From contig JAQFVV010000152.1 in assembly GCA_028023455.1 (NCBI GenBank), positions 2,996,087-3,060,086 on the forward strand: a stretch of DNA of 64,000 nt, given 5' to 3'. Position 1 is the stretch's first letter, and each line of letters opens with the position of its first letter. The stretch is from Epiperipatus broadwayi (Eukaryota > Onychophora > Udeonychophora > Euonychophora > Peripatidae). Made by a program: the position numbers and the translations under genes. Below, one piece after another: positions 12,297 through 24,056 of the stretch. The notes beneath the pieces were generated by a model. The model saw only the letters and a list, made by a program, of their open reading frames with translations, was not told the DNA's origin and did not search any database.

Positions 12297-13287
12297 TATG
12301 AACTCCGATATTGCGCTATTACTTTAAATAATAAATTTCGCGCACTTACGTTATATTGAAAGTAATAGCACATTACTGGAATTCGACCTTCATCTTAGTA
12401 ATTTCAATATTTTCAGTGCTTTATAATAGTAAGATTTTATGCAATAATGAAATTAAAATCATAATTTCCACATTTTATGTATACACACATTAAATTTTAC
12501 AAGATTATAATGTAAATTTGTTCAAACATTGTACGTGTTAATTTTGCATTTTAAATCACATTCTGTTTTCACTTTTTAAAAAAGAACGTAATCAATTATT
12601 AATTATTTAGTGTCCACAAGTTTATTTTTAAACGGTCAGTAATAGCAGTGGGCATAATTAAATTTGACAATTAAAAATTAAAATCTGATTTTTAATTGTA
12701 ATTAACAATTTAAAAATTACTTACTGCGACTTGAAATTAATGTCAAATTTGATTTTTAAACCGAATTGAAAATTAAAGACAAAAATAAGAATTTAATTTT
12801 TAGTTGTTAGTTTCATAAACAATTAATAAAATCATCGTCTCAAAGATTAATTACTAATTACGTTGTCACCAGAAAACCACTGTTACAACATGAGTGTGAA
12901 GTTGGCGCTAGTTGTTTGCAAACGAACGTGTCTTTCGGCAAATAGCTATAATAATTAAAACGTGTATAAAAAATGTAAATTACTGTACTGTAAATCGTGC
13001 ATAAAAATATATTATTTTGAATAAAATTAAATGTTATAGTTAAAAAAAGTTTGTCTTGTATCAATTTTTTTCAAATTTGAAATTTTTTATTAGTCATATT
13101 TTACTTCCTTATTTTTTTTTTGTGCGAATTTTAAAGTAATTTTATGTTGGTGCTTTGCTTTTACGCGAATTTTGAAAAATCACAGACCGCATCCCCCCAT
13201 TTTCAATTATGTTACGTCTATTTTTGCACGATTTCATTTGCGCGTTTTCTGAGGAACCTATCTATCGCGTAAAATGAGACCCAGGTG
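12188..13287 (+). mobile_element. TA-flanked non-autonomous DNA transposon (copy 1)
   Basis: The ends are inverted repeats, CACCTGGGTCTCttTTTACGCG at the left and its complement at the right (cgcgtaaaatgagacccaggtg, ending 13287). Each is flanked by TA (12186-12187, 13288-13289), as expected of Tc1/mariner-type insertion. The 1.1-kb body has no transposase ORF. It is largely shared, in opposite orientation, with 52715-53706. Copy 1 carries an extra perfect 36-bp palindrome at its left end. Confidence 0.75.
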
Positions 13288-13316
13288 TATATTTGAGATA
13301 ATAATAAACAACTATT

Positions 13317-15016
13317 GGTAATCATCTGAAATCCGGGCATGGCCGCTTGGGGCATTGATGCTATACAAAAATCAATCAAATATAACGTTACCGGGCCGCC
13401 ACAACTGGTTTTCAATGGGTTAATTAAACAAATTTTTTATTTCATTTACAACATGATTTTTTTTTTTTATTAAACAAATTTTTATATTCATTTTCGTTTT
13501 GTTTTTTTTTTTTTTTTTTAACCTTATATTTTTCTTTATCCAACAAATTTTGGTAATTTAATTTTTTGAATTTTAAAACTTTGGACTGTTTCACAATGAA
13601 AAAACTTGATTTAACCACGCCAAAAAAATATAATGGGATAATTATTTGGGACTTGTTTCGACTTTGTTCTACCTTTTTTTTTTTTTTTTGGTTGACTAAA
13701 TTGTTTTTCTTTTTATTAAATCAAAACTAACTTTTGTATTGTTGGGGGTTCAAAAATTGTTTCGAAATCCCCACCTCCACCCTCGTATCAATAATTATAA
13801 CATAAAGTCAATAATTTTCCTTTTTAAACTTGTTTTCACTTTTTACTTTTATTTATATTACATTTGAATTAGCATTTTTTTTTTACTTCTACAATAAACA
13901 GCTTTTTGGGGGGCTTTTGTACTGTTATTCTTAACAAAAAGTCAACAAAAATAGTCATTTATTTGAACCCCACTTGATGAAAAAATATAATGCAATTATT
14001 TGGGTATTATTTCGAATTTATTCAACCTTTTTTTTTGGAGGTTGACCAAATTGTTTTTTTTTCTTATTAAATAAAAAATAACTTTTGTGTTTTTTTTGTG
14101 GATAAAAAATTGTTTTAAAACACCCACTCCCACACTCGGAAAAAGAATTGTAACAAAAAGTCAATAATTTACTTTTTTTTTTTTTTTCAACAACTTTTTC
14201 TCACTTTTTACTTTGATTTATATTTCGTTTGAATTACCTTTTTTTTTTTTTTTTTTTTGGCCTTCTACAATAAACTGCTTTGGGGGGGGGGGGATTTTGT
14301 ACTTTGTTATTATTAAGTCTACAAAAATAGTCATTTATTTTAACCCTGCTGAAAAAATGTAATCCAAATATTTGTCAATTTCTAATGAAATGAAAAGAAA
14401 AAAAAGGGCACAAACTTTGGACTTTTTAAAATTATTTATTAGTTTAGTGCTGTAATAAAAAGTGGACATTATGTGCCTGAAAAAAGGACACAATCTTACA
14501 CACTTTCTGTTCTCGGCAATTCTGAAGAAAAGTTTAAAAATTGCACGTTTTTTTCAGACCTTTTAGTGGTCTCGTATATTTTCCACGCTGAAACGTGACT
14601 TAGCGCATGAGCTTTGTCGAAGCGTGTTCGAACATACACTTTGCCAATTTTTTACATATTAACATTTTTTTAGGGAAGGTGGGGACCATATGACAATTAT
14701 TAGTAATTAACAACATTATTTAAAGAGAAATGACATTATTAGAGACATTTGAAAAGTTGTACCGACTTGAAATTCAAACACCCTCAAGCGATACGGTAAT
14801 CAGCTACGAATAGAACAAATACGCGTAAATAGTTTCGAAGCACAAAACGGGCCGTAATATTTTTGTGTAATGTCATGTAAAGCAACCTGCCTTAATGGGT
14901 TAATACAATATTGAATGTTGTATTAGCCATAAGACCGGCCGTAGAAACGGCATTTTTATGTGTTTTGTACACAAACAACGCCCCAAGCAGCTGTGCCCGG
15001 ATTTTAGATGATTACC
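13317..15016. mobile_element. internally deleted Merlin-type DNA transposon (1.7 kb)
   Basis: The termini match in inverted orientation: GGTAATCATCTgAAATCCGGGCA at the left, and its complement at the right ending gatgattacc. They are flanked by a perfect 8-bp direct repeat, CAACTATT, at 13309-13316 and 15017-15024. Eight- to nine-base duplications and GG-starting ends are typical of Merlin. The interior is homopolymer-rich (T and G runs) with no transposase. Its right subterminal region (about 14930-14985) resembles that of the Merlin element at 20100-20150 (cggaaacggcatttttatgtgttt), which places it in the same family. Confidence 0.8.
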
Positions 15017-15024
15017 CAACTATT

Positions 15025-17870
15025 AACTAATTTTATTCTATGGTTTAACTCTAATTTTCACAAACTTCAAATCTAAACAACATCTCTTAACATACGGTTA
15101 GCGACACTGGTTGCAAGAAATCTTTTATCTAACAAAATATACTCGTAAACTAAGTATTAGGTAGAATAAATTCATATGCCCTATTAAATCATTTGAAATA
15201 TCTCAACACTATAAAATATCCGCTTCCATCATGTTCATACATAAACAATTTTAAATGTTACACAAAAAAAAATATTAGCTCTCTCATAAATCGTATTTAC
15301 ACACACATATTGAGCATAACCAATGTTCCCAACCAGAGTAATATTTATTTCCCTTACCGGTCCACTGAAGATATGCTACAATTGTCAGCTGGAAATAGAT
15401 GTACATTGCTTAATATAAAATAATTAAGGAATTGTGTTATTTCTATTTTTAAAAAATAAACATTTAAATCTATAATTATCATTGGTTCTTTAGCAAGGTG
15501 TAAAAAGCAAAGCTAAATGTTATACATCAATACAGTAAGTCACACTTTAACTCTTATGCGCTATAAGTAAATAATGAGTTCTTAACTCAATCTAATGACC
15601 TTACAATCAGTAGAAACACTATCTCTTAATTCTCCCTTCAAATAAGCACATGTCCATAAGGAAAATAACATACAGATCAATATAATAGCAGTGGCAACGA
15701 CCCAAAGAATAAGAGAGCACCCGTTCCCTCAGGGCTGGGATATATTATGACTTAGTCACTACAAATATGTAAGAATGGGCTTGCACAATGCACTACTACG
15801 AAATATAGAAATCATCTTATGTTGTAGCATGATTATAGAGTGAGGAATTCATTCTCTAGCTCTTCATAAAAATATTTTTAACTATTTGACAAGCAAACTA
15901 TGCTTCATCACCCATATCAAGATGGTGAGAACTTAACTTATCTTGAATATACTAAGACCATTTGCGAACTATCATACATATATATCAGAGATTAGTTTTA
16001 ACTTACACACACAGCTATTGCATTGATGTATAAACCAATAATTTTGCAAGTTCAAATACGGTTACATGTAAAATAATTTCATATTGTGAACAGTAAAATA
16101 AAAAATTAAGAAATGAGCATTGTTCGTATAATAATTTCTACCTCTTCATTCTGGGACAAAGCCATGTCAATGCTCCAAACATGTGCATTAAAATATAAAA
16201 ACATACTAATCTTGTTGAAATCAAAATGTAAAGTAATAACCCATTCCAATAAACACATTTCAAACTATATACTTGCATCCATCTTTCTCAATATCATTAA
16301 GGGAAAGCAACATATTCATATGATAAATGAAGGCGTATTTTGGGCTACCATGCTAATCTTAAATCTAAACAATCCAAATATTTTTTAACTTTTAACTCAT
16401 AAGCTTAACAATTAGTATTACAATGCATTAACTAAATAGATTGCGAAGCAAATAATCATTAATAATAAAAATTATACTTATAGTCTCTATAGCATAGTCC
16501 TCCTGAATTCCTTGCTGATCCTTGTAGATACATAATCCCGCAAAATGATCCATGTGCCCACACTAAATCAACAAGTGAATCTGTGGCAAGTTATTTAAAT
16601 TAATTTTATGAAATAATCTACTGGGTTCTAATATAATATTTGATTCAGAAGATACGGTTACTAATCCAAAGTGTTTCATCTAAGAGACTTTCACTATCCC
16701 ATTATATTATCATATTCATTCAAATGAGGTAGTAATTTCCAAATCATCTAGTTTATTTCTTTGAGACATTTGCCATTCCTTCAGCTAGGATTTCATTTTC
16801 TATTTTTATGTAATTTAAACAAGTTTTATCACAATTTAGAGGCATAAGATTTTTTTTTTTTTTTTTTTGTCTCCACAATTGCATATTCGGGCTAGTTTAC
16901 AAAGTTTCACTTATTATTTGAAAGAAAATTCGAGCAATATATTCCTTAATTTCTTTTTTTTTTTATCAACAATATCTCCTTTTGGTATATAACCTACTAA
17001 ATTTTGATTACATCCCGAATACTTCTTTCATTGATAATTTTTGTTCGTATGTAACTAGTGATAGAAATAATATTCCAGGTGGGATCTAACACGCTTTATA
17101 TTACAATTTCAGTTCCGCTCTTTTCTTGAATAAGTTTTTTTTAATATATAACACCAACAGTCATATTTATCAAACATAATAATTAATTGATTGAAGGAAA
17201 TGCTAATACAATTTATGATTTCCATATTTTCCTTAAAGTAACTTTTAGTCTTCGGCAAATACTTGTACTATGTTCCAATCTGTTGTGACTTGATTATTTT
17301 GAAGAATCATGATGATGATTAATTTTGGAAAGAAAGAACATATACCTGATATAAAAAGTTTAAGCACTCATTATAATTTAATAATAATATGCCATTTGAT
17401 TCAATATTTTCCAAATCAGAGATTGAAGTCAGTACAGAAAATAACACTTCTATATTATATAAATTGGAGATTACAGACTCTTCTACAAGCACACTCAAGA
17501 GAAAAAGAAAAACAAGAAGCCCCCATCCTAGAAAATGTCCGAGTTTTATTGTCTTGACCTGTCCATCAATCTGATCCCTGCCTTCTGTCAATTAAATCTT
17601 TATATCCTAATTTTAATTGGCTATTCCCTATTGTTTTAAAATCAAGTGTCTACATTCTTGTCAGACATCACGTAGTTCCTATGGAATGTTTTCCCGTTGG
17701 GAAAGAAAACCGCTTAAGAGAGCTAAATAAAAAAAAATTGTAATAATGATAATAAAAAATAATACATAGTAGACTAACTTTGAACTCAAGATAGATTCGA
17801 AATTTAGATAAAATTATTGCTCTCTCAACAGGCTTTCGAACAATACCTCCCGCCTTATTAAGATTGGTTA
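15025..17870. other. intron sequence without recognisable elements
   Basis: This is AT-rich intronic DNA between two Merlin-family insertions. ORFs of 60-100 codons occur on both strands, but they have skewed composition, no domain and no splice context. There is nothing further to support. Confidence 0.35.
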
Positions 17871-18629
17871 TTTTTTTTGGTTGTAATGTGATAGCTGGGC
17901 ATGGCCGCTTCACGGCGCTAATTATGTGTAAAAACAATAAAATATTATGAAACCGGGCCAACACTTACTAAACACAATCACTTACGATGTTTTAAATATA
18001 ATTTGACTAAAATAATTCTTCTTTTAATTATATATAAATATTTTACAAAAAAATATGTTACATTATTATATAATTTCATTAAAATAAATTTGTTTTCTTT
18101 TTTTTATAACAAAACGAAGACGGTGTTTTCAATTTATTATTCTATAAAAGATACAAGCACATATTTACTTATTTCACGACTTTTATTTTTAGAATACGTC
18201 GTTCAATATTTTTAGATATTTTGTTAAAAATATGTATTTCTAATAAAAACAATAACAAATTTTTTTTTAAAAAATAAAATTTTGGTCAAATACAAACAAG
18301 AAAAAAACAATAAATATTTTGGTAGTCTTTTGATTGCCGCTTTTTTTTTTTTACATTTAATTTTGACCAACAAAAGTAGACTACAATTAATAAAAAGAAA
18401 CAGCAATCCCACCGGGTTTCCAATATTTTTTGTTGAAAAAAAAAGATTCTTTTTCAAATTCATAAAAACAATAACAAATTACCTCCCACCACCCCCCTCA
18501 AATCAAATTTTGTAGAACAACATGCAAAAACAATAATGTCTTTTTTTAAATACGATGTTGATAGCCTTTCCTTTCTTTTTATTTTAAAAACAGTAATGTT
18601 AATAAACAAAAAAAAACATTTCTTTTTTT

Positions 18630-19729
18630 TTAAAACAATGTTGATTTCACATTCTGGCCTTCATTTACTTTGATTTGTTTTAGTATCATACAAAAACAAC
18701 ACACTGTATTGGTGTTGAAAGCCATCTCGGACAGAATGCACAAGAACAGATCTTCGTTTTTGTGCAGACGTCGCCACATAAAGTCGGCCAGGTAATTTTG
18801 AAGCAATTGTCTGGAAGTTTGGGTTGTTTGTTGTTTCGCCACTTCAAGAGGCCCCAAAGACGCTCCACATTTTGGGTATGAGCACCTGTTGTAGGATCTA
18901 CAAAGTTGTAGCGGTGATTGACAGTAAGATAATTTTGAAGCAATTTTCTGGAAGTTCGCGTTGTTTCTTGTTTCGCCACTTCAAGAGGCCCCAAAGATGC
19001 TCCACATTTTGGGTATGAGTGTCTGTTGTAGGATCTACAAAGTTGTAGCGGTGATTGACAGTAAGATGTTTAAAACCCGCAGCTTCAAGGTTCCTACTTT
19101 TGTATCCCCTCCAGCAGTTGGAGGAGATGGTCATTCCGGGCTTAATGTTGTCTTTGAAGGCCTCCAGAAGGGTAGACGCAGAGCGGGAAGCAACGGGAGA
19201 CAAAGCATTCTCCACTCTCCCTACACATCCCACCAAATATCCATAGTTGTGGAAGTATCCTTCCCTGGTGATTTTTTCTGCGAGTGAACATCGTTTCGTC
19301 CACCTCAATGATTAAACCCGGCCCGCCTATTTGACGGCAAGGTCGGGATGAGAGACTTTCACAACACAACTCTCGTAGTCCAGTGGTCCATTCCACAATG
19401 GCACTTTTGCTAATACCCATCTCTGAATGTATGGCTTCCTGTGTTAGTTGATCGCGACTCCAGTAATAGATGAGATGAAGTGCTTTGCAAAAATTTATCC
19501 TGGAGCCTTCCAACCAAGTTCTCTTTCGAATAGAACATCATACATGACATGACAAACATCGAAATTGCCATATATTTTTTGAATTATACAATTTCATTGT
19601 TTCCCCGCACTCGCAGCGCTTATCATTTAGTAAAACATTTTTATTTTGGAAAAATGATACAGCGTCAGAATCTGTGGCTGGCAAGTCGGTCAATTTATAA
19701 ATAGGAATGTTTTGTTCAGCCATTTCCAC
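18630..19729 (-). pseudogene. Merlin (ISXO2-like DDE) transposase, broken
   Basis: The gene starts MEMAEQNIPIYKL at 19729. It has an N-terminal CxC...CLSC zinc-ribbon-like motif (residues about 39-62), then an in-frame TGA after CLSCHV. The same frame reopens with a helical region (QLTQEAIHSEMGISKSAI) and the first catalytic block GLIIEVDETMF, then LPQLWIFGGMCRESGECF. A frameshift near 19190 moves into SASTLLEAFKDNIKPGMTI, where the expected second catalytic Asp (usually SDCW) reads SSNCWRGY. The last block HTQNVEHLWGLLKW supplies the region of the catalytic Glu. A 137-bp tandem duplication follows and shifts the frame. The gene is inactive as written. Confidence 0.8.
18794..19067. repeat. 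137-bp tandem duplication in the transposase gene
   Basis: 18794-18930 and 18931-19067 are near-identical direct repeats (shared attttgaagcaattktctggaag...). They cover the coding block around HRYNFVDPTT..HTQNVExLWGLLKW. The period is not a multiple of three, so the second copy is read in another frame. Confidence 0.8.
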
Positions 19730-20198
19730 TTGTCTCGTATATTGACTCGCGGAAAATGTGATTTTACGTGTTATGTTTTGAAAATCATGTTAGGACCTAC
19801 TCTTTTCCACTGTTTTAAACATTTACATTTGTGGAGGGAAGGATTTTGACTGTCTTTAAATTATTCATAATTTACACGAAAAAAAAATAAATGAAAAAAC
19901 AAATATTGTATATTTAAAAAATTAGGTACACTTAAAATATAAACAGCATACGATAGACATTATTCAATTGTTCAAAATACCCTACACTATCGTGAAACCC
20001 ACTACTGTGGAATGCCATACAGCGGCATAAATAGGCAATACAATGAAAGTGTTGTATTACCTGTATAATATGGCGTAATACAACAGTGTTGTATTACTCG
20101 TAATTAACGGCCGCGGAAACGGCATTTTTATGTGTTTTTACACATAATTAGCGCCATGACGTGGCCACGCCTGGCTATCACATTACTACCTTTTATTT

Positions 20199-23100
20199 TT
20201 ATAATTAAAATTTTTCATACATTCCTAACATGCTCACTTACACACACGATTCTGTTCGATTAATTCTAAGTTTTTGCTTAAGCCTTAATTTAACACAAAT
20301 TTCTTTCTATAGATATGTTACTTCCCAAACAGATATGCTTTTCCGCCCCCGCCCCCCCTCAATTTTTTTTTTTTTTACTAATCAACGATTTTTTCGATCC
20401 TGTAAAATATTTATCCTTTCCCTTATCTATTCTATTCATTAACAATTATCCCTTAAATATACTCAAAAAATAATTACATATTCATTTTGACTGCTTAGTT
20501 ACTTAAGCTTCAAGCCGCCATATTGAATTTTTTAAAATACTGGCCTGAGACACACTTTTCACAATAACTTCAGTTTTAATTATGTTAGAGCAAAAACAAT
20601 TACATTGCTAGAAACTAGAAAAACTAAGGAAAACAATAAGCATAAAATAAATAGTGATAACTTTATAAAAAATATGGAAAAAAAAAAAGAAATTTTTACA
20701 TCCGAAATATTTATTATTTTATTGTTTGTTCATAATTTGGAAATTAACATTAATTAAAATTCAAATTACATCTTCAGTGATAATTTCTTTGTATTTCCCA
20801 CAAAATTACCTTTCTAAACATGTTTTACCTGAGATAATCCATAGCTTCACAATGTCCAAAAGAAGTCGGATATGAATTCTTCATTTTTATCTTGTACCCC
20901 AAAAGTTCCAAATGTCAAAGGCATCTATAAAGAAAAAGATTCATCCTAATAAAAGATACAAAAGAAATCATCATAGCAATTGGCTTCTTGTCTATCTAAA
21001 ACTAGAAATTATAGGCTACTGTCTATATCACTGATAAAATGAGTTTCATCTCTTCATTTTATATTTTTTTGTGTATATCAGTGATGTTTATATTCTTTAT
21101 GGACACCAGTGATGATTATATTCTTTATGCACACAAGTAATGTTTATATTCTTTATGCACAGAAGTGATACTATCTTGTTATATTTATTGTATCACATAG
21201 ATATAATTTATTTGTGTATAGTCCATTTGTTAGTTATAGACTTGAAAACAATGTTATGAAACATATAGCAAAAACAGAGTGACTCCAAAGCATGAACAAG
21301 AATAAACAAAAACATAAACAAGAATCAGAATTTGATTATATGCCTACGTATGCAATCTTTCTATATATATTTGATTATTAGTTTTATAACTCATTACTTG
21401 TAAACACAAACATATTATATAAACAGAATTATAAATAATAAATTATTTTTATAAAATAAGTGGATTAGAATTTTATAAAATTATGGTATATATGAATTCT
21501 ATATGAGCATAAATAAATATATAATTTACTAACTACAAACTAAAATTAATAAGAAAGATAATTTTTTCAAAAAATTAAAAAAATTTTAATATTATTAAAA
21601 AAATTAAAAATTGTTATACTTACGAATCATTATGTTGAACCTCTATTGTAGGCCTTGTTTGTGAATAGCACTGGAGAAATCTTCATTAGCAGGCTGCAAA
21701 CCATTTTTTGTCTTTTATTGCTTCATGATAATTACAAAAGTTATCAAAAAACAAAAAAAATTAAATACTCTGGTCGATTAAAACTACTGCCAAAAATCCA
21801 AATTTCAATGGATATTTTTGAGGTAGACATTTTTGTAATGATGTGGCAGAGAGCATTTTTGGTTGATGTCATACTTATACTTTTTATGTCAGTAAAGAAA
21901 GAAAACAACACATCATCCGACGAGCGCTCACAGCCCTCAAAGAACGTAAGCTAAGACGTTATATTTCTTTTACATTTTTATTAACGAATAAGCCACTTTC
22001 ATTTCGAGCATTTATGATTAAGGTTGCATTACGTATTAAATAATCGCTAAAGTTTATCCAAACTTTAGTGTTTACTTAAAAGTATTATTATCTAAATACT
22101 TTTATCAGGAATTTAACATATTACATGAGGAAAATTTTTTGCTAAACTACTGGTGAAAACCAACAGTTACAATATATATGGACAAAATTTTTAATATAAT
22201 TCCTTAGCTTTTAGAAAGTGATTATTTACATAACATAATCAACATTCAATAGAAGCATAAATAATTATTAGTTTTTTAATAGTTATACACTAAATGTAAT
22301 GAAACTCAGATATATTTATAATTCGTTATATAGATACATGACCAACTTTACGTTTTAACTGATGACTTTTTTTTATTCCTATGTTACTTCATACTTCTAG
22401 GAACTATATTCACTTCTCATTCCTACTTTCAAATTACAGTTGCAGTTATTGGAAAAAAAGTGTTAATGTGTGTTTATTTTGGGGTTTTGCTTGACTAAAG
22501 AAAATTTATATCGAAAGCCATTAGCATACTTTCTTTAATGTCTGTAACTATATTTGAGAGTAGAAGTGAGTGGTAATTGTATTTTCTAGAAACATAATAA
22601 CAAATCACTTGATTTTTTACTTTATAAAATATGATATAACAAGAGCAACTTTTTTTTTATTATCTGTAACAAGTTTGAATAATCAATGATTGGCAAAACT
22701 TAGGATTAAATTTATTATGGAAACTGAAAACAATGACCAGTAAATAAAGATGGTTCTTTACATCATGCTATATACATACCCATATGAAAATATTTACAAT
22801 TTTCTTCTCATCATTCAGCTCAATAAAATTTTCATGACTAAAACATTGTTAAATAGAAAAAAAAATTCTAATGGCATATATATTTACAAAATATCTTTTT
22901 TATTAAAAAATGTTGTTTAGTTGTGATGGTTGCTAGATAGATTAATTGCTTTACTTCCACTTTGAATCCCAAGCCTCATTGACAAAGGTAAAAGCTGGAA
23001 CCTGGTCTGGGGATAGGGATTGAAATGGACTATCATCTAGGAATTACTTATTACCAATCTTAGATATGGCCGTAGGGTAGAGAGCTGCTTCAAACGAAGC

Positions 23101-23280
23101 CATCGACTCCCACTAGTCCAGCATAAAATTGAAACATCACTTTCATATAAAAAAACCTATGCTTCAATTTGATATTTCATATATTTGTAGATGAATCATT
23201 ACATATATTATTCACAGACACACACTTTTTTATCATTTCAATTTATAATTTATTTTTTTAAATATTCTTAACTTTTGAAG
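20199..23280. other. intron sequence, mostly repeat-poor
   Basis: This is AT-rich intron DNA leading to the 23281 exon. It contains a 28-bp tandem repeat at 21079-21170. A less AT-rich block at about 22925-23110 could be an old SINE (a B-box-like ctttgaatccc at about 22960), but this is not firmly supported. No genes. Confidence 0.3.
21079..21170. repeat. 28-bp tandem repeat, three copies
   Basis: Units start at 21079, 21107 and 21135 (consensus cagtgatgtttatattcttt + atgcacac) with one to three differences each, followed by a partial fourth unit. Confidence 0.8.
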
Positions 23281-23343
23281 GCATCAAAACTGACTACAAT
23301 TAATGGACTAAAGATGAAACTGAAGGAAAAAGAAAACAGTTTG
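23281..23343 (+). CDS. Nuf2: Nuf2-like exon (coiled coil)
   Basis: This 63-nt exon (21 codons, phase 0 at both ends) begins ASKLTTINGLKMKLKEKE. The acceptor follows a T-rich tract (cttaacttttgaag), and the donor ttg|gtgagt is near perfect. The Lys/Glu-rich helical sequence leads in frame into the 35204 exon. In animal Nuf2 the segment just before the SPE motif is a similar leucine/lysine-rich coiled coil, which fits this position. Confidence 0.65.
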
Positions 23344-24056
23344 GTGAGTTTTATACAAATATATCCTTTTTTTTCTATTTGCTGAAATCTTCCCTTTTTT
23401 CTATACAGTAATGATATATTTCTAAAATCATATTTTGACAGTGAACGGAGACACCAGATGGCAATGCAACCAGAATCTACACTTTTCCATACTCAAATTG
23501 AAAATAGATCAGTAAAAATATTTAATTGAATTATGGGGAAAGAATGGAAAGATTTTATAATATGCAAAATTAATGGACAGAAAAATTATTTCTAAATATT
23601 ATTATAAGAAATAGGAAAAATATGGGGAAAGATGTTAGATAAGTTGACTAGGCAAAAAAGAAATAATCATGGATAAAAAATATGAATAAAAAAAATAGTT
23701 TTGAATTACATAAGAATAAATAATGTATGAAATATGAAAGGATGTCTAGAAATACTAGGGAAAGATTATTTTTGGTTCAAAAAGAAGAGCTTTGGATACT
23801 AAGAGAAGGAGACAAAAATGGGATAAGATTTTGGCCTCTAAAGAAGGAAGATGAAATTTTTTTTTTTCTCAGTGATGAGATGTTTATTCATCAAAAAAAA
23901 ACCAGATACAATGAAACAAATGAAATTTCAGGAACAAAATGGTAAGAGGGGAAGGATACATGTATAAAGGGAATGGGAAATGGACAGGGGGAAATGGTGT
24001 GTAGTTCAGGCTGGTTAGAAAAGGACATCTTAGAAAAAGGTAGGAATACGGAAATT
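23344..24056. other. intron sequence
   Basis: This is AT- and purine-rich intron DNA between the 23281 exon and the minus-strand LINE ORF1 remnant. Several poly-A runs are present, and no supported coding region. Confidence 0.3.

Larger units (their letters stand above)
17879..20190 (-). mobile_element. Merlin-type DNA transposon
   Basis: Terminal inverted repeats of about 60 bp: the left starts GGTTGTAATGTGATAGC at 17879, and the right reads GGTAGTAATGTGATAGC on the minus strand from 20190. Both continue through a shared GGCGCTAATTATGTGTAAAAAC. The 8-bp flanks are T-rich (tttttttt / ttttattt), an imperfect target duplication. The interior encodes an IS1595/ISXO2-like transposase on the minus strand, interrupted by a stop, frameshifts and a tandem duplication. 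Confidence 0.8.

Noticed and set aside
16113-18515. ORFs of 60-98 codons at 16113, 17309, 17319, 17668, 18003, 18224 and 18282
   Set aside because: They are Ile/Lys/Phe/Asn-rich by composition only. Several cross transposon termini, and none has a recognisable motif.
18824-19287. plus-strand ORFs (64-108 codons) over the transposase region
   Set aside because: They are antisense to the clearly recognisable Merlin transposase, whose tandem duplication makes them look repeated.
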